Below are positions 33,941 through 45,400 of a DNA stretch of 64,000 nt, piece by piece. The number at the start of each line of letters is the position of its first letter. Positions within the stretch are counted from its first letter, which is position 1. Under the pieces are notes generated by a model, which saw only the letters and a program-made list of their open reading frames with translations, searched no databases and was not told the origin of the DNA. The position numbers and the translations under genes are program-made. Origin of the DNA: Trema orientale (lineage: Eukaryota; Streptophyta; Magnoliopsida; Rosales; Cannabaceae). The stretch spans positions 84,482 to 148,481 of the forward strand of contig JXTC01000103.1 in the NCBI GenBank assembly GCA_002914845.1, written 5' to 3'.

Positions 33941-35540
33941 AATACCCCTAAACTCAAATATTTACTTGTCATTAAGCAAAAAAAAAAAAAAAAAGAAAAA
34001 GAATAGCAAAATATAAATCAAGTACTAAAGACATAAATGACAAAGTGTGAGTATCGTATCGAATCAAAGACCGTGCAAGTATCTCTGAAGTCACGAAATA
34101 TTCCAGGCTCAAATGAAATACAAACATTGAGATTATTTAGATTTTCAATTTCAAGCATTAATTTAACTCCACTCAAGACTCTTAATGTGTGAGTGTATGA
34201 AAAATTAATATGATTTAACAAAATGAACTTTAGATAGACATGTGTGTTTTGATAGACAATGAAAAATCTCTATATAATGCAATTTGGAACTATCATATGC
34301 CCATTTTTCATGTCGCTCTCCACTAATGTATGTTAGTATATCATCAAAGATCAAAAGGTCTTTCATTAAGGTTGTAATGTCGACTTGGGCAAATGTAAGA
34401 TAATTTTGGAAAAATTTAAGGTTCAAATCACCATTAAACATATTACTCTATGACCTTTGTAGAGTTATTTCTTGGTACACCAAATAGCACTCCCATCCTT
34501 TTTTTTTTCCAATTAAATTTCTCCACTTTCAACACTCCGCCAAACACTTATTGAATTTTTTTTTTCTTTTTCTCTTTTTTTTTTTTNGAAAGATAAGAAA
34601 TAAGACAAAAAGATGAAAATAAAAAACCTCTCCCCCAAACTCAAAATCAATATTGCCCTTAATGTTGAAAAACAAATTAGAGGGTAAGGATACAAAATTT
34701 TCATCAAATTATTCCCTTCTCTTCTCTTTTTTCTTATTTTTTTGTTTTATTTTGTTTTCTTATTTTTCTTTTTTTTTTTTAATTTTTTTGCTCCATAACA
34801 CCACATTTCCTCCTAACATAAATATAACACAAATTAACTCTTTATAACAATCAATATTCTTAAGGATAAGGTTAGTGGTCATTATTTTAGTTTGGTAAAA
34901 ATGTGGTAGAAAAAGAAAGGTGCAAATAGGCTCAAAGTTGGTGTACTAGGATGGTAATATATCAAGGTCAACTTGAAAGGCTCAAATGGTCCAAAGATGG
35001 CCTAAATTATTTCTCTAATGACACCCAACATAGAATTTTGTCTCAAGCTTTACTCAAATGAGTTCTAGAGTTCATAAGATGTCAATGCCTATCTAATACA
35101 CACAAGTGTTCTCCAAAAGCTCAAAGGGTCAAGTGATCATGATTATCGTGCTCAAATGTGTAGAGTCAAGAATGAAGTTCAATTAATGCGAGTCAAGCAC
35201 ATAGATAATTTCAATGAATTGCATTTCAAAAGACCTAAAGAACATTTAGTGACTAAACTCATCATCAATAACAAGTTATCTCATCTCAACAAAACTCACA
35301 ACTTATTCAAACAAGTAAAAGAAAACAAAAGTGAATAAAAGATTTGCCAAAAGAAACCAACTCATAGGAAGAAAAGTCATAACTACCAATACACAAGCAA
35401 AGCCATACCCAACAAATAATTGATCAATAAGTGTTTTCACCTCCAAATATAAAATTGGCAATGTTTTAAAATTTAAACATTCAATGTAAGTACAAGGTAA
35501 AAGAACATGTACTGGGAAGGTGAGACATTCTCAGCTCCTA
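33941..35540 (-). other. Tat-like internal region, no coding seen
   Basis: This stretch has long T or A runs (33980-33996, 34559-34586, 34735-34790) and a single N at 34587. No gypsy pol motif was found on either strand. On the minus strand GGGGTATT just before the LTR (33948-33941) could be a short purine tract. The absence of pol makes the element dependent on another for movement. Confidence 0.6.
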
Positions 35541-36562
35541 TTCAGGTTGGTGAAGGTGGTGCTCCAGGCAAGGTGGCTCTAACTTTGGTCGTGTGGGATT
35601 CTTCTCCATAATTTGCATTTTTAGGCTTATTCATGTACAAATCGGTGAAGTTCGTTAAATAGCAGCTTTCGCCCATAGTATGTGTCATATGACACATCAA
35701 ATAGGTCTTGGTTTTGAACGCCCTGGAAGTATTTGGCATGTACGCTCAACTTGACTCGGCACCAGCACATGTAATTGGTGGGCTTGAATGAATCGTGCTA
35801 GCGGTGGTAGGGGAGATTTTGGCCACATAGGATCATCATAGATGTGATCTTTAATGAATGATGGAGGCATGATAATTTTAATCTCAAAGGGTGAAGATTC
35901 ACAAATATTGTCTTGTGATTCTTCCTCCTTGATCCACTCTTGATTCTCCTCCTCACTTGAGTCCTCATCATTAAACAAACCCACGATCCTTCCACTTGTG
36001 CTCGGCTCCTCACGGTGGCTTTCATCATTGTTTGTGATATGTGCATTAATCATAGCCACTGCCCTTGTCATGGCCTCAAGGGAGTCATAAAGAGACTCAA
36101 ATTGTAAATTACGAGTGGTCTCCGTTCTCTCCCATTTCTCATGGCGAAGTCTTGTCTCCCCCGAAAATTAAGTAAAAATATATTCAAGGTCGGGAGAACG
36201 CTCCTCTTGGTGATGTGGAGTATCACACCATAATGCCGAAATGTTAGAATTATCTCCCAAACCGAGGTGGCTTGGTTGATAATTCCAACTCTGATAGTCA
36301 ATGTCAGCCATATCTTCCAACAACCAATAAGCCTCATCAATGGATACTTAGTAGATAGAGGTGGTACCATTTCCTCTTTCCACTCACATTCTAGTTTCGG
36401 GCCGAAGGTTGTTGAGGAAATTTTATATCTGATACTCTGGGGATAAACCATGATTCGGGCATAGTGTGAGCAACTCCTTGTATCTCCACCATGCACAATA
36501 AAATTGCTCCGAGTCTTGTTGAGCAAACCACAAGATATCAATAACAATCTAAAATACCAATT
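35541..36562 (-). pseudogene. Tat-like gag remnant
   Basis: On the minus strand from about 36530 the frame reads QQDSEQFYCAWWRYKELL and TLCPNHGLSPEYQI, then a stop and NFLNNLRPETRM; this is the retrotransposon gag core of Tat/Athila elements. Further down, 36071-35697 is open and acidic (DEDSSEEENQEW), probably the gag C-terminal part. No zinc knuckle or protease follows. The protein is broken by stops and frameshifts. Confidence 0.75.
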
Positions 36563-36580
36563 CCTTGGCAATGGCACCAA
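36563..36580 (-). other. Primer binding site of the Tat-like element
   Basis: Minus-strand TTTTTGGTGCCATTGCC lies five bases from the LTR end. It matches the TGGCGCCGTTGCC primer site (tRNA-Asp type) of Tat and Athila lineages with two differences. Confidence 0.8.
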
Positions 36581-37951
36581 AAACTTGTTACACTAAATAC
36601 ATATACGTAAAATAACTGCAAGTGCACGGGTCATAATCAAGTAATAAAGTGATAAATATAAAGTTAACGATCCCATGAGGAATTTGCTGTTAAAATATCA
36701 TTAATTACCAGAATTATCGTGACCTAACCTTATCTAGGCAACCAAATTAAGTAAGTTTATAATTTAAATAAATACAAATAAAATAAAAATATATAAATAA
36801 AATATGGAGACTTCTATGCACAAATGTTCTTGGGGATTGAATTCACCTAATCATCAACTATGTCTTTTGATCACCAATTTTATCCTAATCAATTATTCCA
36901 AGTTTATAAGCTAAGAACCCAAAGATATTTCTACTCCCTCTCTCAAGTGCCGAGTGAAATTATTCCTAAATCTCGGTTCCAATATCTCTATTCCAAACCT
37001 AGAAATTAAAAATTCATTATGTTTAATAGTTCTTTGATCATGGCTTCAAAGGAATTATAGGTTCTCTCAAACTCTAAAAAATCGTAGGTTATAATGTCCT
37101 ATGGTTGTTTTCTAAAATTATTTTTCTCAAGTACCAAATTCTAGAAACCAAATCATTCAACTAGTAGCTAATTAGTTGAGAAGTATTAAATATGGAATAG
37201 TATAAATAAATTCAAGAACAATATCAAAGAACATATTGGAAATCAAGACATAAAATCAAAGTTTAAGTTACATATATCATACCCTAAGCATATAACAATT
37301 AATTCAACATAGGAGAATCCAACACTAATCTCAATACTAATTTCAAATATCCAAACATGTTCATAACATCAAGCACAATACAGATTTCAAATAAGATTAG
37401 GGTGAGAAAGAGGATGAGAAAAACTCTTTTGTGGAGGTACAACTTCAAGTTTCAATCTCTTCAAGCCATTCTCTCGAGCATCCTCTCCAAAATTTTTGCT
37501 CCGAGCTCCTTCCTCTCTAGGATTTTTGAGCTCTCTTTGTTCTATTTTCTCTCTAACTCTCCAAACTTGAAATGGAGGCTTAAGGATGTATTTAAGGGGC
37601 TCCAAGTTGACCTAGGCTGGGTGGAATGTCAACCATTTGATCAGATGGTATCAATGGTCCAGATTGGCTCTAAAAACTCGCTAAGAATCTGCTTCTGGAC
37701 ACTGTGTAGTGCCACAATGCTCCCTAGCAAGCGCGCGGCACTCTAGCATCTAGAACTCAGTTTTCTAGGCAGTGTCGCAGCACTACTATTACAATACCGT
37801 GGTGCCATTTCTTCATTTTAGCTCCGTTTTGTCTGATTTTCGTTGCATTGCGTTCGTATCGGACTCAGCTTTCATTCCAAATAGTTGAAATATCCATATT
37901 TATCATCAATTTTTCTTCATTCTCATTTATTCAAAAGAACTATGAAAATAA

Positions 37952-39254
37952 TGTTGGGATATTTGTCCTAAAAAGCATATTTCCAATTATACCCTTTGAG
38001 TATAAACAACTTTCTCTTATATGCAATTATGATATTTGCTAGATTAAACTATCTTAGTTGTATAGTTTATTTATCTGAAAAAGATTCCATGGCTTTGTTT
38101 GTGTATAAAGAAATAAACATGATTAAGTGTTAATTATGGGGGGACTTGTTTCTTTATCTAAGTCTAAATGAATTAGTTCACAATCTGTAAATAAAAATGG
38201 AATACTTTATTTACTATAGGTTGTAGTGTTTGTCTATCTCAACAGGAATGATGTGTCTCAAAGCATTGAAGTATGTGACTTCTGATAGAAACACTAGTAC
38301 AACATAAATAATTTATGTGTATTGAACTGGACCAGGAAATATAAAGAATTAGAGTGCCGTAACTCAATTCTTATATTACCATAAACTAGCTCTTAGCATA
38401 TAGATCTTAATCCTTGATATTTGATTGGACTTGCTTTCATGGATTGTAGCCNNNNNNNNNNNNNNNNNNNNNNNNNNNNNNNNNNNNNNNNNNNNNNNNN
38501 NNNNNNNNNNNNNNNNNNNNNNNNNNNNNNNNNNNNNNNNNNNNNNNNNNNNNNNNNNNNNNNNNNNNNNNNNNNNNNNNNNNNNNNNNNNNNNNNNNNN
38601 NNNNNNNNNNNNNNNNNNNNNNNNNNNNNNNNNNNNNNNNNNNNNNNNNNNNNNNNNNNNNNNNNNNNNNNNNNNNNNNNNNNNNNNNNNNNNNNNNNNN
38701 NNNNNNNNNNNNNNNNNNNNNNNNNNNNNNNNNNNNNNNNNNNNNNNNNNNNNNNNNNNNNNNNNNNNNNNNNNNNNNNNNNNNNNNNNNNNNNNNNNNN
38801 NNNNNNNNNNNNNNNNNNNNNNNNNNNNNNNNNNNNNNNNNNNNNNNNNNNNNNNNNNNNNNNNNNNNNNNNNNNNNNNNNNNNNNNNNNNNNNNNNNNN
38901 NNNNNNNNNNNNNNNNNNNNNNNNNNNNNNNNNNNNNNNNNNNNNNNNNNNNNNNNNNNNNNNNNNNNNNNNNNNNNNNNNNNNNNNNNNNNNNNNNNNN
39001 NNNNNNNNNNNNNNNNNNNNNNNNNNNNNNNNNNATCTCTAGGGTTTGTGCATCTAGATTTGATTTATGTTATACATGATCCTGTATATAATATATGCAT
39101 GTAATATGGTTATGAAAATTGTTTTCATGTAAAAAAAAAAAAAATTTAAAACCTAAATCCGCTAATTATTCTGCTGCGTTCATGATGTGATCATGGTTTT
39201 TCCATAGTTTGCATGCATGTATGTTTTTGCCCTAAGTGTTAGGCAATTCTAGCA
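37952..39254 (+). mobile_element. Solo copia LTR in the Tat-like LTR
   Basis: It starts TGTTGGGATATTTGTCC and ends ATTCTAGCA, flanked by AATAA on both sides (37947-37951 and 39255-39259), a perfect 5-bp target duplication. The interior is partly unknown because of the gap. It is the third level of nesting: copia LTR in Tat-like LTR in Sirevirus-like ORF2. Confidence 0.85.
38452..39034. other. Assembly gap (583 N)
   Basis: The unknown bases lie inside the solo copia LTR. Open frames spanning the gap are artefacts. Confidence 1.
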
Positions 39255-39352
39255 AATAAAGTAAAAACACCTCAAACCGACAAAAATACTTGAGAACTTA
39301 CAATTATTTGAGTTGAATGACACTTGATTTGTGAGTGAATTAATCGTTCTCA

Positions 39353-40560
39353 TTATCCTTATTATCGCATCCTGTTGGTCTTAGAGGATTTGGAACTGAC
39401 TCTCTTGGAGCTGATGGGCAGAATTGACATTAGCTTCAAGGATCTAGAACTACTTGAGCTCAGTGTCACGAAGAGGTTAGACGTCAAGCTGGATAACGTT
39501 GATGTAGTTTGTGAGATTGTAGAAGGCTTCATGAAAATCAAAGGCTGGTAAAGTCGCCTCTCTAGTGTGGCTATCCTCAATAGAACCCTCGGTAGTTCCT
39601 TGAGCAGTCGCGCCTGTATTATTGCCCCTCCTTATCTGTCTCTCGTACCTTATTCTTGTCCTTGTTTAGGTTTGGCAACCCATTCATTGTCAATGAAATT
39701 GAAGCCTATAAGATTGAAAGTCTTGTTATTACTCTCGGTGTCAATTGTCCATAGTTTACACTCAAGTTCATCATAAGGCAGGATATTGACATGTTGGAAA
39801 ATGAGAATGAGGAGAAACCTATAGGGAAGAGTGGATCTCTTAGTCTCTATGGCATCGAGCATTTCATGCATTATAAAATAAGGCAAGTCCAACCTTCTCC
39901 CCACAAAAATAGAATCAACAAAGCCATGATCACAGAATATGAGTGCATCCCTATGGCCATCCCTAGGAATCATGTTTTGAGACACAAATTGAAATAGAAT
40001 CCTAGCCTCTAAGGTGAGATCAGTGATGTGAGGCTTAGGTTGAAAATTATCAGGTAACTTTCAAATCCTAGCCAAGACATAAGGAATCTTATGGATTAAA
40101 ATCATCAAGCAAGGGCTAAGAGTTTGTAATTGGGAACATACAACCACCTAGAGATAAATGGAATAGATCAGCTAGGAGATTTCTAGTAACCTCAAAATCA
40201 ATCCCCTTAAGAGTACCATAGATAGCATATTGACCTCTACAGATTTTAGCAAAATTATAGAGACCCCTAACTGGTCTAGGATACCATGTTGGTCTAGGAT
40301 ACCATGTTTCTCTAATAGAGCAAAAATCTATCTAACCCATGTTTTTCATGTAATGTGGGAACTTTAACACAGTCTAAATCACAGAAATTGAAAGTTCTAC
40401 CCCAAATGATAGTTTTCTTAGAGAAAATCTCCTTGTATCTAGCCATAAGAATGGGAGTATCTAAGAGGGGAATATCAAATCTTGCTTTAGTGCATTGTTC
40501 GGATTCCTCTGCTCGGATTTCCTTGACTTTTCGCCTTGGGTTTTCTTTTCTAGGAGCCAT
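39353..40560 (-). pseudogene. Sirevirus ORF2, near full-length copy
   Basis: The ATG at 40560 opens MAPRKENPRRKVKEI, then about 80 codons to a stop near 40312. Homology continues in other frames: ETWYPRPVRGLYNFAKICRG and YGTLKGIDFEVTRNLLADL around 40290-40150, then 39985-39650 with GHRDALIFCDHGFVDSIFVG and KRSTLPYRFLLILIF, and a C-terminal helix-rich part (LTNYINVIQLDV, SAHQLQESQFQIL). The middle resembles PF20167-type 'putative plant transposon protein'. An 18-bp tandem duplication occurs near 40275-40310. The C-terminus ends at the Tat-like LTR. Its function is unknown; many Sireviruses carry an extra ORF in this position, sometimes called env-like. Confidence 0.65.
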
Positions 40561-40990
40561 TATCAAGAAATTTGATGAACAAACAAAGACCTAAAAGAAT
40601 TTCAAGACAATTTTCGGATTCTAGGGTTTGGTAAAGAGGAAAGATGGGATTTGAGTTCCAAAACACAAAAATATGAGTGAATAGGAGTAGAAAAGCTATA
40701 AAAATTACTTTGGTTGGAAGAAATTTGAGTGATCTTGAGTGAAAAATCGATGGAAGTAAGCGGAGAGAATTTTTGAGTGGGGGATTAGGTATTTTCGGTG
40801 GAGAGAATGAGAGAAATTGAGAGAAGAGTGTGTAAAAGCCGTTTAAAAGCCTTAAATACTCGCCCTCCTACGAGTTTTTGGTAGATTGAAAACTGGTTCT
40901 CGATCTACCAAAAATGGTAGCAAAACAAGAAAATCTAGAGCAGTTTTTGGGTAGACCGACAACATTTTTGGTCTGCCCAAAACTTTGTTT
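40561..40990 (-). promoter_or_regulatory. Putative internal promoter and leader of ORF2
   Basis: On the minus strand near-palindromes occur at about 40980-40955 and 40925-40870 (GGTAGATCGAGAACC, CAATCTACCAAAAACTCG), then TATTTAAG at 40858-40851, then about 290 bases of CT-rich leader (CTCTTCTCTCAATTTCTCTC) to the ATG at 40560. On the plus strand the 43 bases from 40895 align with the palindrome region of the Sirevirus-type LTR from 15822, about 33 matches by eye. This layout suggests a separate promoter for ORF2. Confidence 0.4.
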
Positions 40991-41042
40991 GAGCTGTTTT
41001 TTGAAAAACATTCTTTGAAAAATGAGAAAAACGTTTAAACCA

Positions 41043-41620
41043 TCAACTAAAACATTGAAAAATCATCAATTTAAAGAATATGGAATGCAAAACAAAAAAT
41101 ATATAAACAAAGACAACTCGAAGAAGTTCATTATAATCGGCCATACCAAGCTTTCTACGTATCATGCAAAAACCATCTTCGATTAGAGGCTTAGTAAAAA
41201 TATCAGCTAGTTATTTTTTAATGCACACAAATTCAAGTATAATATCACCTTTTTGCATATGATCACGAAGAAAGTGATGTTTAATATTTATATGCTTAGC
41301 ACATGAATGCAAAATTGTATTTTTAAATAAGTTAGTAGCACTAGTATTATTACATTTGATAGGTACATGATCATAAATCATTCCAAAATCTATTAGTGTT
41401 TGGTTCATCTATAGAATTTGAGCACAATAACTACCTACAGATATATATATTCAGCTTCAGTAGTAGAAAGAGCAACAAAATTTTGTTTCTGGCTAAACCA
41501 AGAACAAGTGAATAACCAAGAAAATGACAAATGTCGCTTGTGTTCTTGCAGTCAGTTTGGCAATCGACAAAATCTGCATTTGTATCACTAGTAATATCAA
41601 AGTTTATGCCATTCACACAT
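41043..41620 (-). pseudogene. Sirevirus RNase H, C-terminal part
   Basis: Minus-strand pieces include NNTSATNLFKNTILHSCAKH followed by INIKHHFLRDHMQKGDIILE (41408-41211) and, in another frame, LADIFTKPLIEDGFCMIRRK near 41190-41130. The block 41616-41431 (SDTNADFVDCQTDCKNTSDI) is upstream RNase H. These match Sirevirus RNase H order. Stops near 41209 and 41410 break the frame. Confidence 0.85.
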
Positions 41621-42560
41621 TTCAGAATTTACTACACTAAGATGTGATTTCTTAGGATTAGATTGAAATCTAACACATAGACAAACACTAAATATTATAT
41701 CTGGTCTACTAGTCGTTAAGTAAAGTAGTGATCGATCATACCTCGATATTTTGTGATATTCACTACTTTACTATTTTAGTCTTTGTCAAGCTTGATTGAA
41801 GAGCTCATTGGTGTTCTCATTGGCGTGGAGTGCTCCATATCAAATTTCTTTAGTATATCCTTGATATATTTAGATTGATTGATGAAAATTCCTTCTTTGC
41901 TTTGTTTGATTTGGAGGCCAAGGAAGAAATTTAGCTCTCCCATCATGCTCATTTCAAATTCATTATGCATACACTTAGAGAACTCTTCACAAAGAGAAAC
42001 ATTAGTAGTACCATATATAATATCGTCAACATAAATTTGGACTATAATCATATCTTTCCTTTTTCTTTTTATAAAAAAAGTAGTATCCGTTTTTCTTATA
42101 GTGAAACCATTTAGAGTTAAAAATTTACTTAATCTATCATACTAAGCTCTAAGAGCTTGCTTTAAACCGTAAAGAGCCTTTTTTAATTTAAAAATATGAT
42201 CCGGATACTTATAATTTTGAAAACTGAGGGGCTGGGCTACATATACTTCTTCTAAAATATATCTATTTCGGAATGCACTCTTAACATCCATTTGAAATAG
42301 GATAAAATCCATGTAGTATGCAAATGCTAAGAGTATCCTTATGGATTCTAATCTTGCTATGAGTATGAAGGTTTCTTCATAATCAATATCTTCTTCTTAA
42401 TTGAAATCTTGAGCTACTAGTTTAGCTTTATTTCTCACATCACGCCATGCTCATCTACTTTATTTCTGAAGACCCATTTAGTTCCAATAACTGATTGGTC
42501 CTTAGATCTTGTAACTAATTCTCACACATCATTTCTTTCAAATTGATTTGATTCTTCTCG
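41621..42560 (-). pseudogene. Sirevirus reverse transcriptase
   Basis: The best part (42051-41776, minus) has IIVQIYVDDIIYGTTNVSLC (YVDD intact) and FFLGLQIKQSKEGIFINQSK. Upstream, 42530-42060 keeps scattered RT homology with several stops and frameshifts, including a region coding for NAFLN-like sequence around 42260. The strand and order agree with the RNase H downstream. It is non-functional. Confidence 0.85.
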
Positions 42561-43585
42561 CATAGCTAAAATCCATGACTCATCTTTTTTAGCATCTTTA
42601 AAACTTTTTGGTTCAATTTGAGAGATAAAAACATATTTTTGCAAATATTTTTAAGTGACGCTCTAGTCTTGACACTATGTAGAGGGTCATCTAGACTTTG
42701 GTCTTTAGGATGAGCATGATTGAATTTTAAATCTTGAGGAAGAGAAAAAGTGTTACCATTGTTGCTTTCTTCCTTAAGATCTTGTTGTATTTTGATGTCC
42801 TTCTCTTCAATTGATCTCTCATTGATACTTATCTCATTCAAGCTTTGTTTCAAACCTACAACAACATCCTCATCTATATTTCTCTCTTCATGGAAAGTGT
42901 TAGACTCATAAAAATCAACATGCATAGATTCTTCCACTACCAATATTCTTTTGTTGAAAACTCTATAACCTTTACTAGTAGTAGAATTTCAAAGAAAAAT
43001 ACCAACATTGGATTTAGAATCAAATTTACCTAGATTATTTTTAGTATTCAAAATAAAGCATTTGCAACCAAAAATTTTAAAATAGCCAATATTGAATTTT
43101 CTACCTTTCTGAAGCTCATAACGTGTCTTATTCAAAATTAGCCATATCATAACTCTATTCACAATATGACAAGTGGTACTAACCGCTTCGGCCTAAAAAT
43201 ATTCCTCCAAATCATTTTTATTTAGCATACTTCTTACCATTTTTTGTAAGGTTCTATTCTTTTTTCGACTACTTCATTTTGTTATGAAGTTCTAGGTGCT
43301 GAAAAATTGTGGTCAAAACCATTTTTATAGCCAAAAGTCTCCATTTCATCATTTTCAAACTCACCACCATAATCACTTCTAAAAGATGTGATGGTGTAGC
43401 CTTTTCATTTTGCACTTTTTTACAAAAGATAGTAAGTACATTCAAAATACCACTTTTATGAGCAAGAAATAGAACCTAAGTTAATCTTGAAAAATCATCA
43501 ACTATTAAAAATGCATAATATTTTCCACGAAGACTAGCTACTCTTGACGGTCCAAATAAATCCATGTGAAGTGCTCCTACTACGA
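42561..43585 (-). pseudogene. Sirevirus integrase part and linker
   Basis: On minus, integrase begins at the junction near 43585 with LHMDLFGPSRVASLRGKYYA and FLIVDDFSRLT (first catalytic aspartate), continues degenerately through 43480-42950, and leads to an acidic linker (42943-42566) rich in E, D and S before RT. The zinc domain and gag are missing: at 43585 the frame runs directly into copia-D linker sequence. That fusion is a deletion scar. Confidence 0.8.
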
Positions 43586-44900
43586 TGAGGCCGTGGAGTG
43601 ATCCATGTGAGTTGGCATCAACATCCTTCATAGCTTCGTCATAGGTGAAGAGATCCACTTCCAAACTTTCATGGATGGTTTGAAAGAATTCACCTTGCCA
43701 TCTTTCGCGTTGTCTTACAACCCTCCCACTACGACGAGACTGTGGAGGATTTTGGGGTATTTCAGTGGCAGGTTATTGTTGTACTATAGGCCGAATATTC
43801 TATTCTGCAGGAAGTTGTCCACCAGTAGGTGTTACATGCTGTAGAACCGGTGGATTCATAGCTTAAGTCCCGTGTGGAACTTGTCCCTATAAAACTGCCC
43901 TTTGTGTTGGAGTATTCATAATTCTCTGAAATGACATCATCTCATCAATCATAGGTGTTTCAATACTTGGAACACTTGAGGTTAAAGTCTCCCCAGTGAT
44001 TTCTTCAATAATTACTTCACTTTTAGGCTTGTAATTCTTCAATACAGTCCTTTTCCATAAAGGTTGCATTTGTGCTAATAAATACCTTGTTGTCAGTTGG
44101 ATTATAAAAGAAACTACCTCTCATACCTTTGGGATAACCTATAAAAATGCAATCCTTAGAACGCGATTCCATCTTGCTTGCCAATTTCATTAGTACATAA
44201 CCAGGACATCCCCACATTTGAAGATGATGCAAATTAGATTTGTGACCAGTCCATAGCTCATATGGTGTCTTAGGAACAGACTTAGATGGAACATTATTCA
44301 AGATATAGATTGCCGTCTGTATTACATATCTCCAAAACGAGGTTGGTAAAAATGAGTAGCTATTCATGGAATGAACCATATCTAATAAGGTTTTGTTTCT
44401 CCTTTCTGTGACACCATTCTATTATGGTGTGTTAAGTGTTGTTAGTTGAGAAATAATTCCATGATCATCTGTGAATTCTGCTGAAAGATATTCACTAAAA
44501 CGATTTGATCGTAGTGATTTAATGAGTTTCCTAATTGTCTTTCAGCCTTAAGCCTTGAATTCTTTGAATATGTCAAAAGATTCAGACTTTCTATGCATTA
44601 AATATATATAGCCATATCTAGAGAAGTCATCCGTGAATGTAATGAAATATTCATAACCTCTTCTTGCCTATATATTAATTAGACCACATACATCGGTGTG
44701 CACCAATTCTAGGCATTTTATAGCTCTATTGCCTTTTGCAGAAAATGGACATTTACTCATTTTTTATTATAGACGGGATTCGCAGGTTTGTAATAGTTCG
44801 ACCTTTAAGTGACTTAAAGGTCTTTCCTTAACCAACATTTGGATTTTTTTTTAGATTGATATGACCTAAACGAAGGTGCTATAGACAAGTATCATTTTCT
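43586..44900 (-). pseudogene. copia-D integrase core and RT linker
   Basis: On minus, 44760-44380 carries the integrase core with stops and 'NGVTERRNKTLLDMV'. The open frame 44379-44023 has LPTSFWRYVIQTAIYILNNV, KTPYELWTGHKSNLHHLQMW and the C-terminal domain GYPKGMRGSFFYNP. 43900-43586 is the proline- and arginine-rich linker and RT start (LFTYDEAMKDVDANSH). The rest of pol is missing, cut at the join with the Sirevirus integrase. Confidence 0.85.
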
Positions 44901-45400
44901 GAATTCCTTAATTTCTTAGCTGCTGTATCATCTTCTATCCTTTTAGTGTCATTCAATGAGCAAAATTTTTGTTGTACAAAATAAATATTGTTAGATTCCC
45001 AACCATAACAAACAACTTTATTATTAATTCTTATGGAAATAGGATCATCCAATGAAATATTCTAACCTTGTCTTTTTAAGCATCTAACAAAAATTAAATT
45101 TCTCTTAAAATTGTGAATATAATAACAACCCTTTAAAACCAAAAATTTAGAATGTTTTAAAAAAAAATTTTGACATCTCCTATTGCCATTGCAAACACCG
45201 ATGCTCCCGTTCCAAGCTTGAAAGATTATGATCTCCTTCACCGATGCTCCTTTTCTTCCTAAAGCCCTGCAAGGAATTACAAACATGATTAGTTGCTCTA
45301 GAATCTATGATCCAAGAATAAATTGAATCTGACAAATAACATGTTTCTAAGAAAAGTACACTACCTTCTTTTTTCCTTTTAGACATATGAGAAGGTGATC
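44901..45400 (-). pseudogene. copia-D protease and pre-integrase
   Basis: Minus 45386-45180 contains SWIIDSRATNHVCNSLQGF, a copia retropepsin site with arginine where glycine is expected (D-S-G). The next frame, 45286-45062, has FLVLKGCYYIHNFKRNLIFV, typical of the region between protease and the pre-integrase zinc site. The damaged catalytic triplet indicates an inactive protease. Confidence 0.8.

Larger units (their letters stand above)
32504..39352 (-). mobile_element. Non-autonomous Tat/Athila-like gypsy element
   Basis: Two LTRs in the same orientation (32504-33940 and 36586-39352) flank about 2.6 kb of internal DNA with a degenerate gag and no pol. The primer site next to the right LTR reads TTGGTGCCATTGCC on minus, like the TGGCGCCGTTGCC sites of Tat and Athila. 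LTRs look roughly 90% identical. The flanks AGAAT (left) and TTATC (right) do not form a target duplication and lie about 650 bases apart in the host ORF2. Confidence 0.85.
36586..39352 (-). mobile_element. 5' LTR of the Tat-like element, interrupted
   Basis: It begins TGTTACACTAAATAC on the plus strand and matches the left LTR. A solo copia LTR (37952-39254) splits it, after which 'caattatttgagttgaatgacacttgatttgtgag' homology resumes in pieces up to a TG/CA end at 39352. Without the insert the LTR is about 1.46 kb. Confidence 0.85.

Noticed and set aside
38421-39104. Open frames of 205-227 codons across the second N run
   Set aside because: Same artefact, inside a solo copia LTR.
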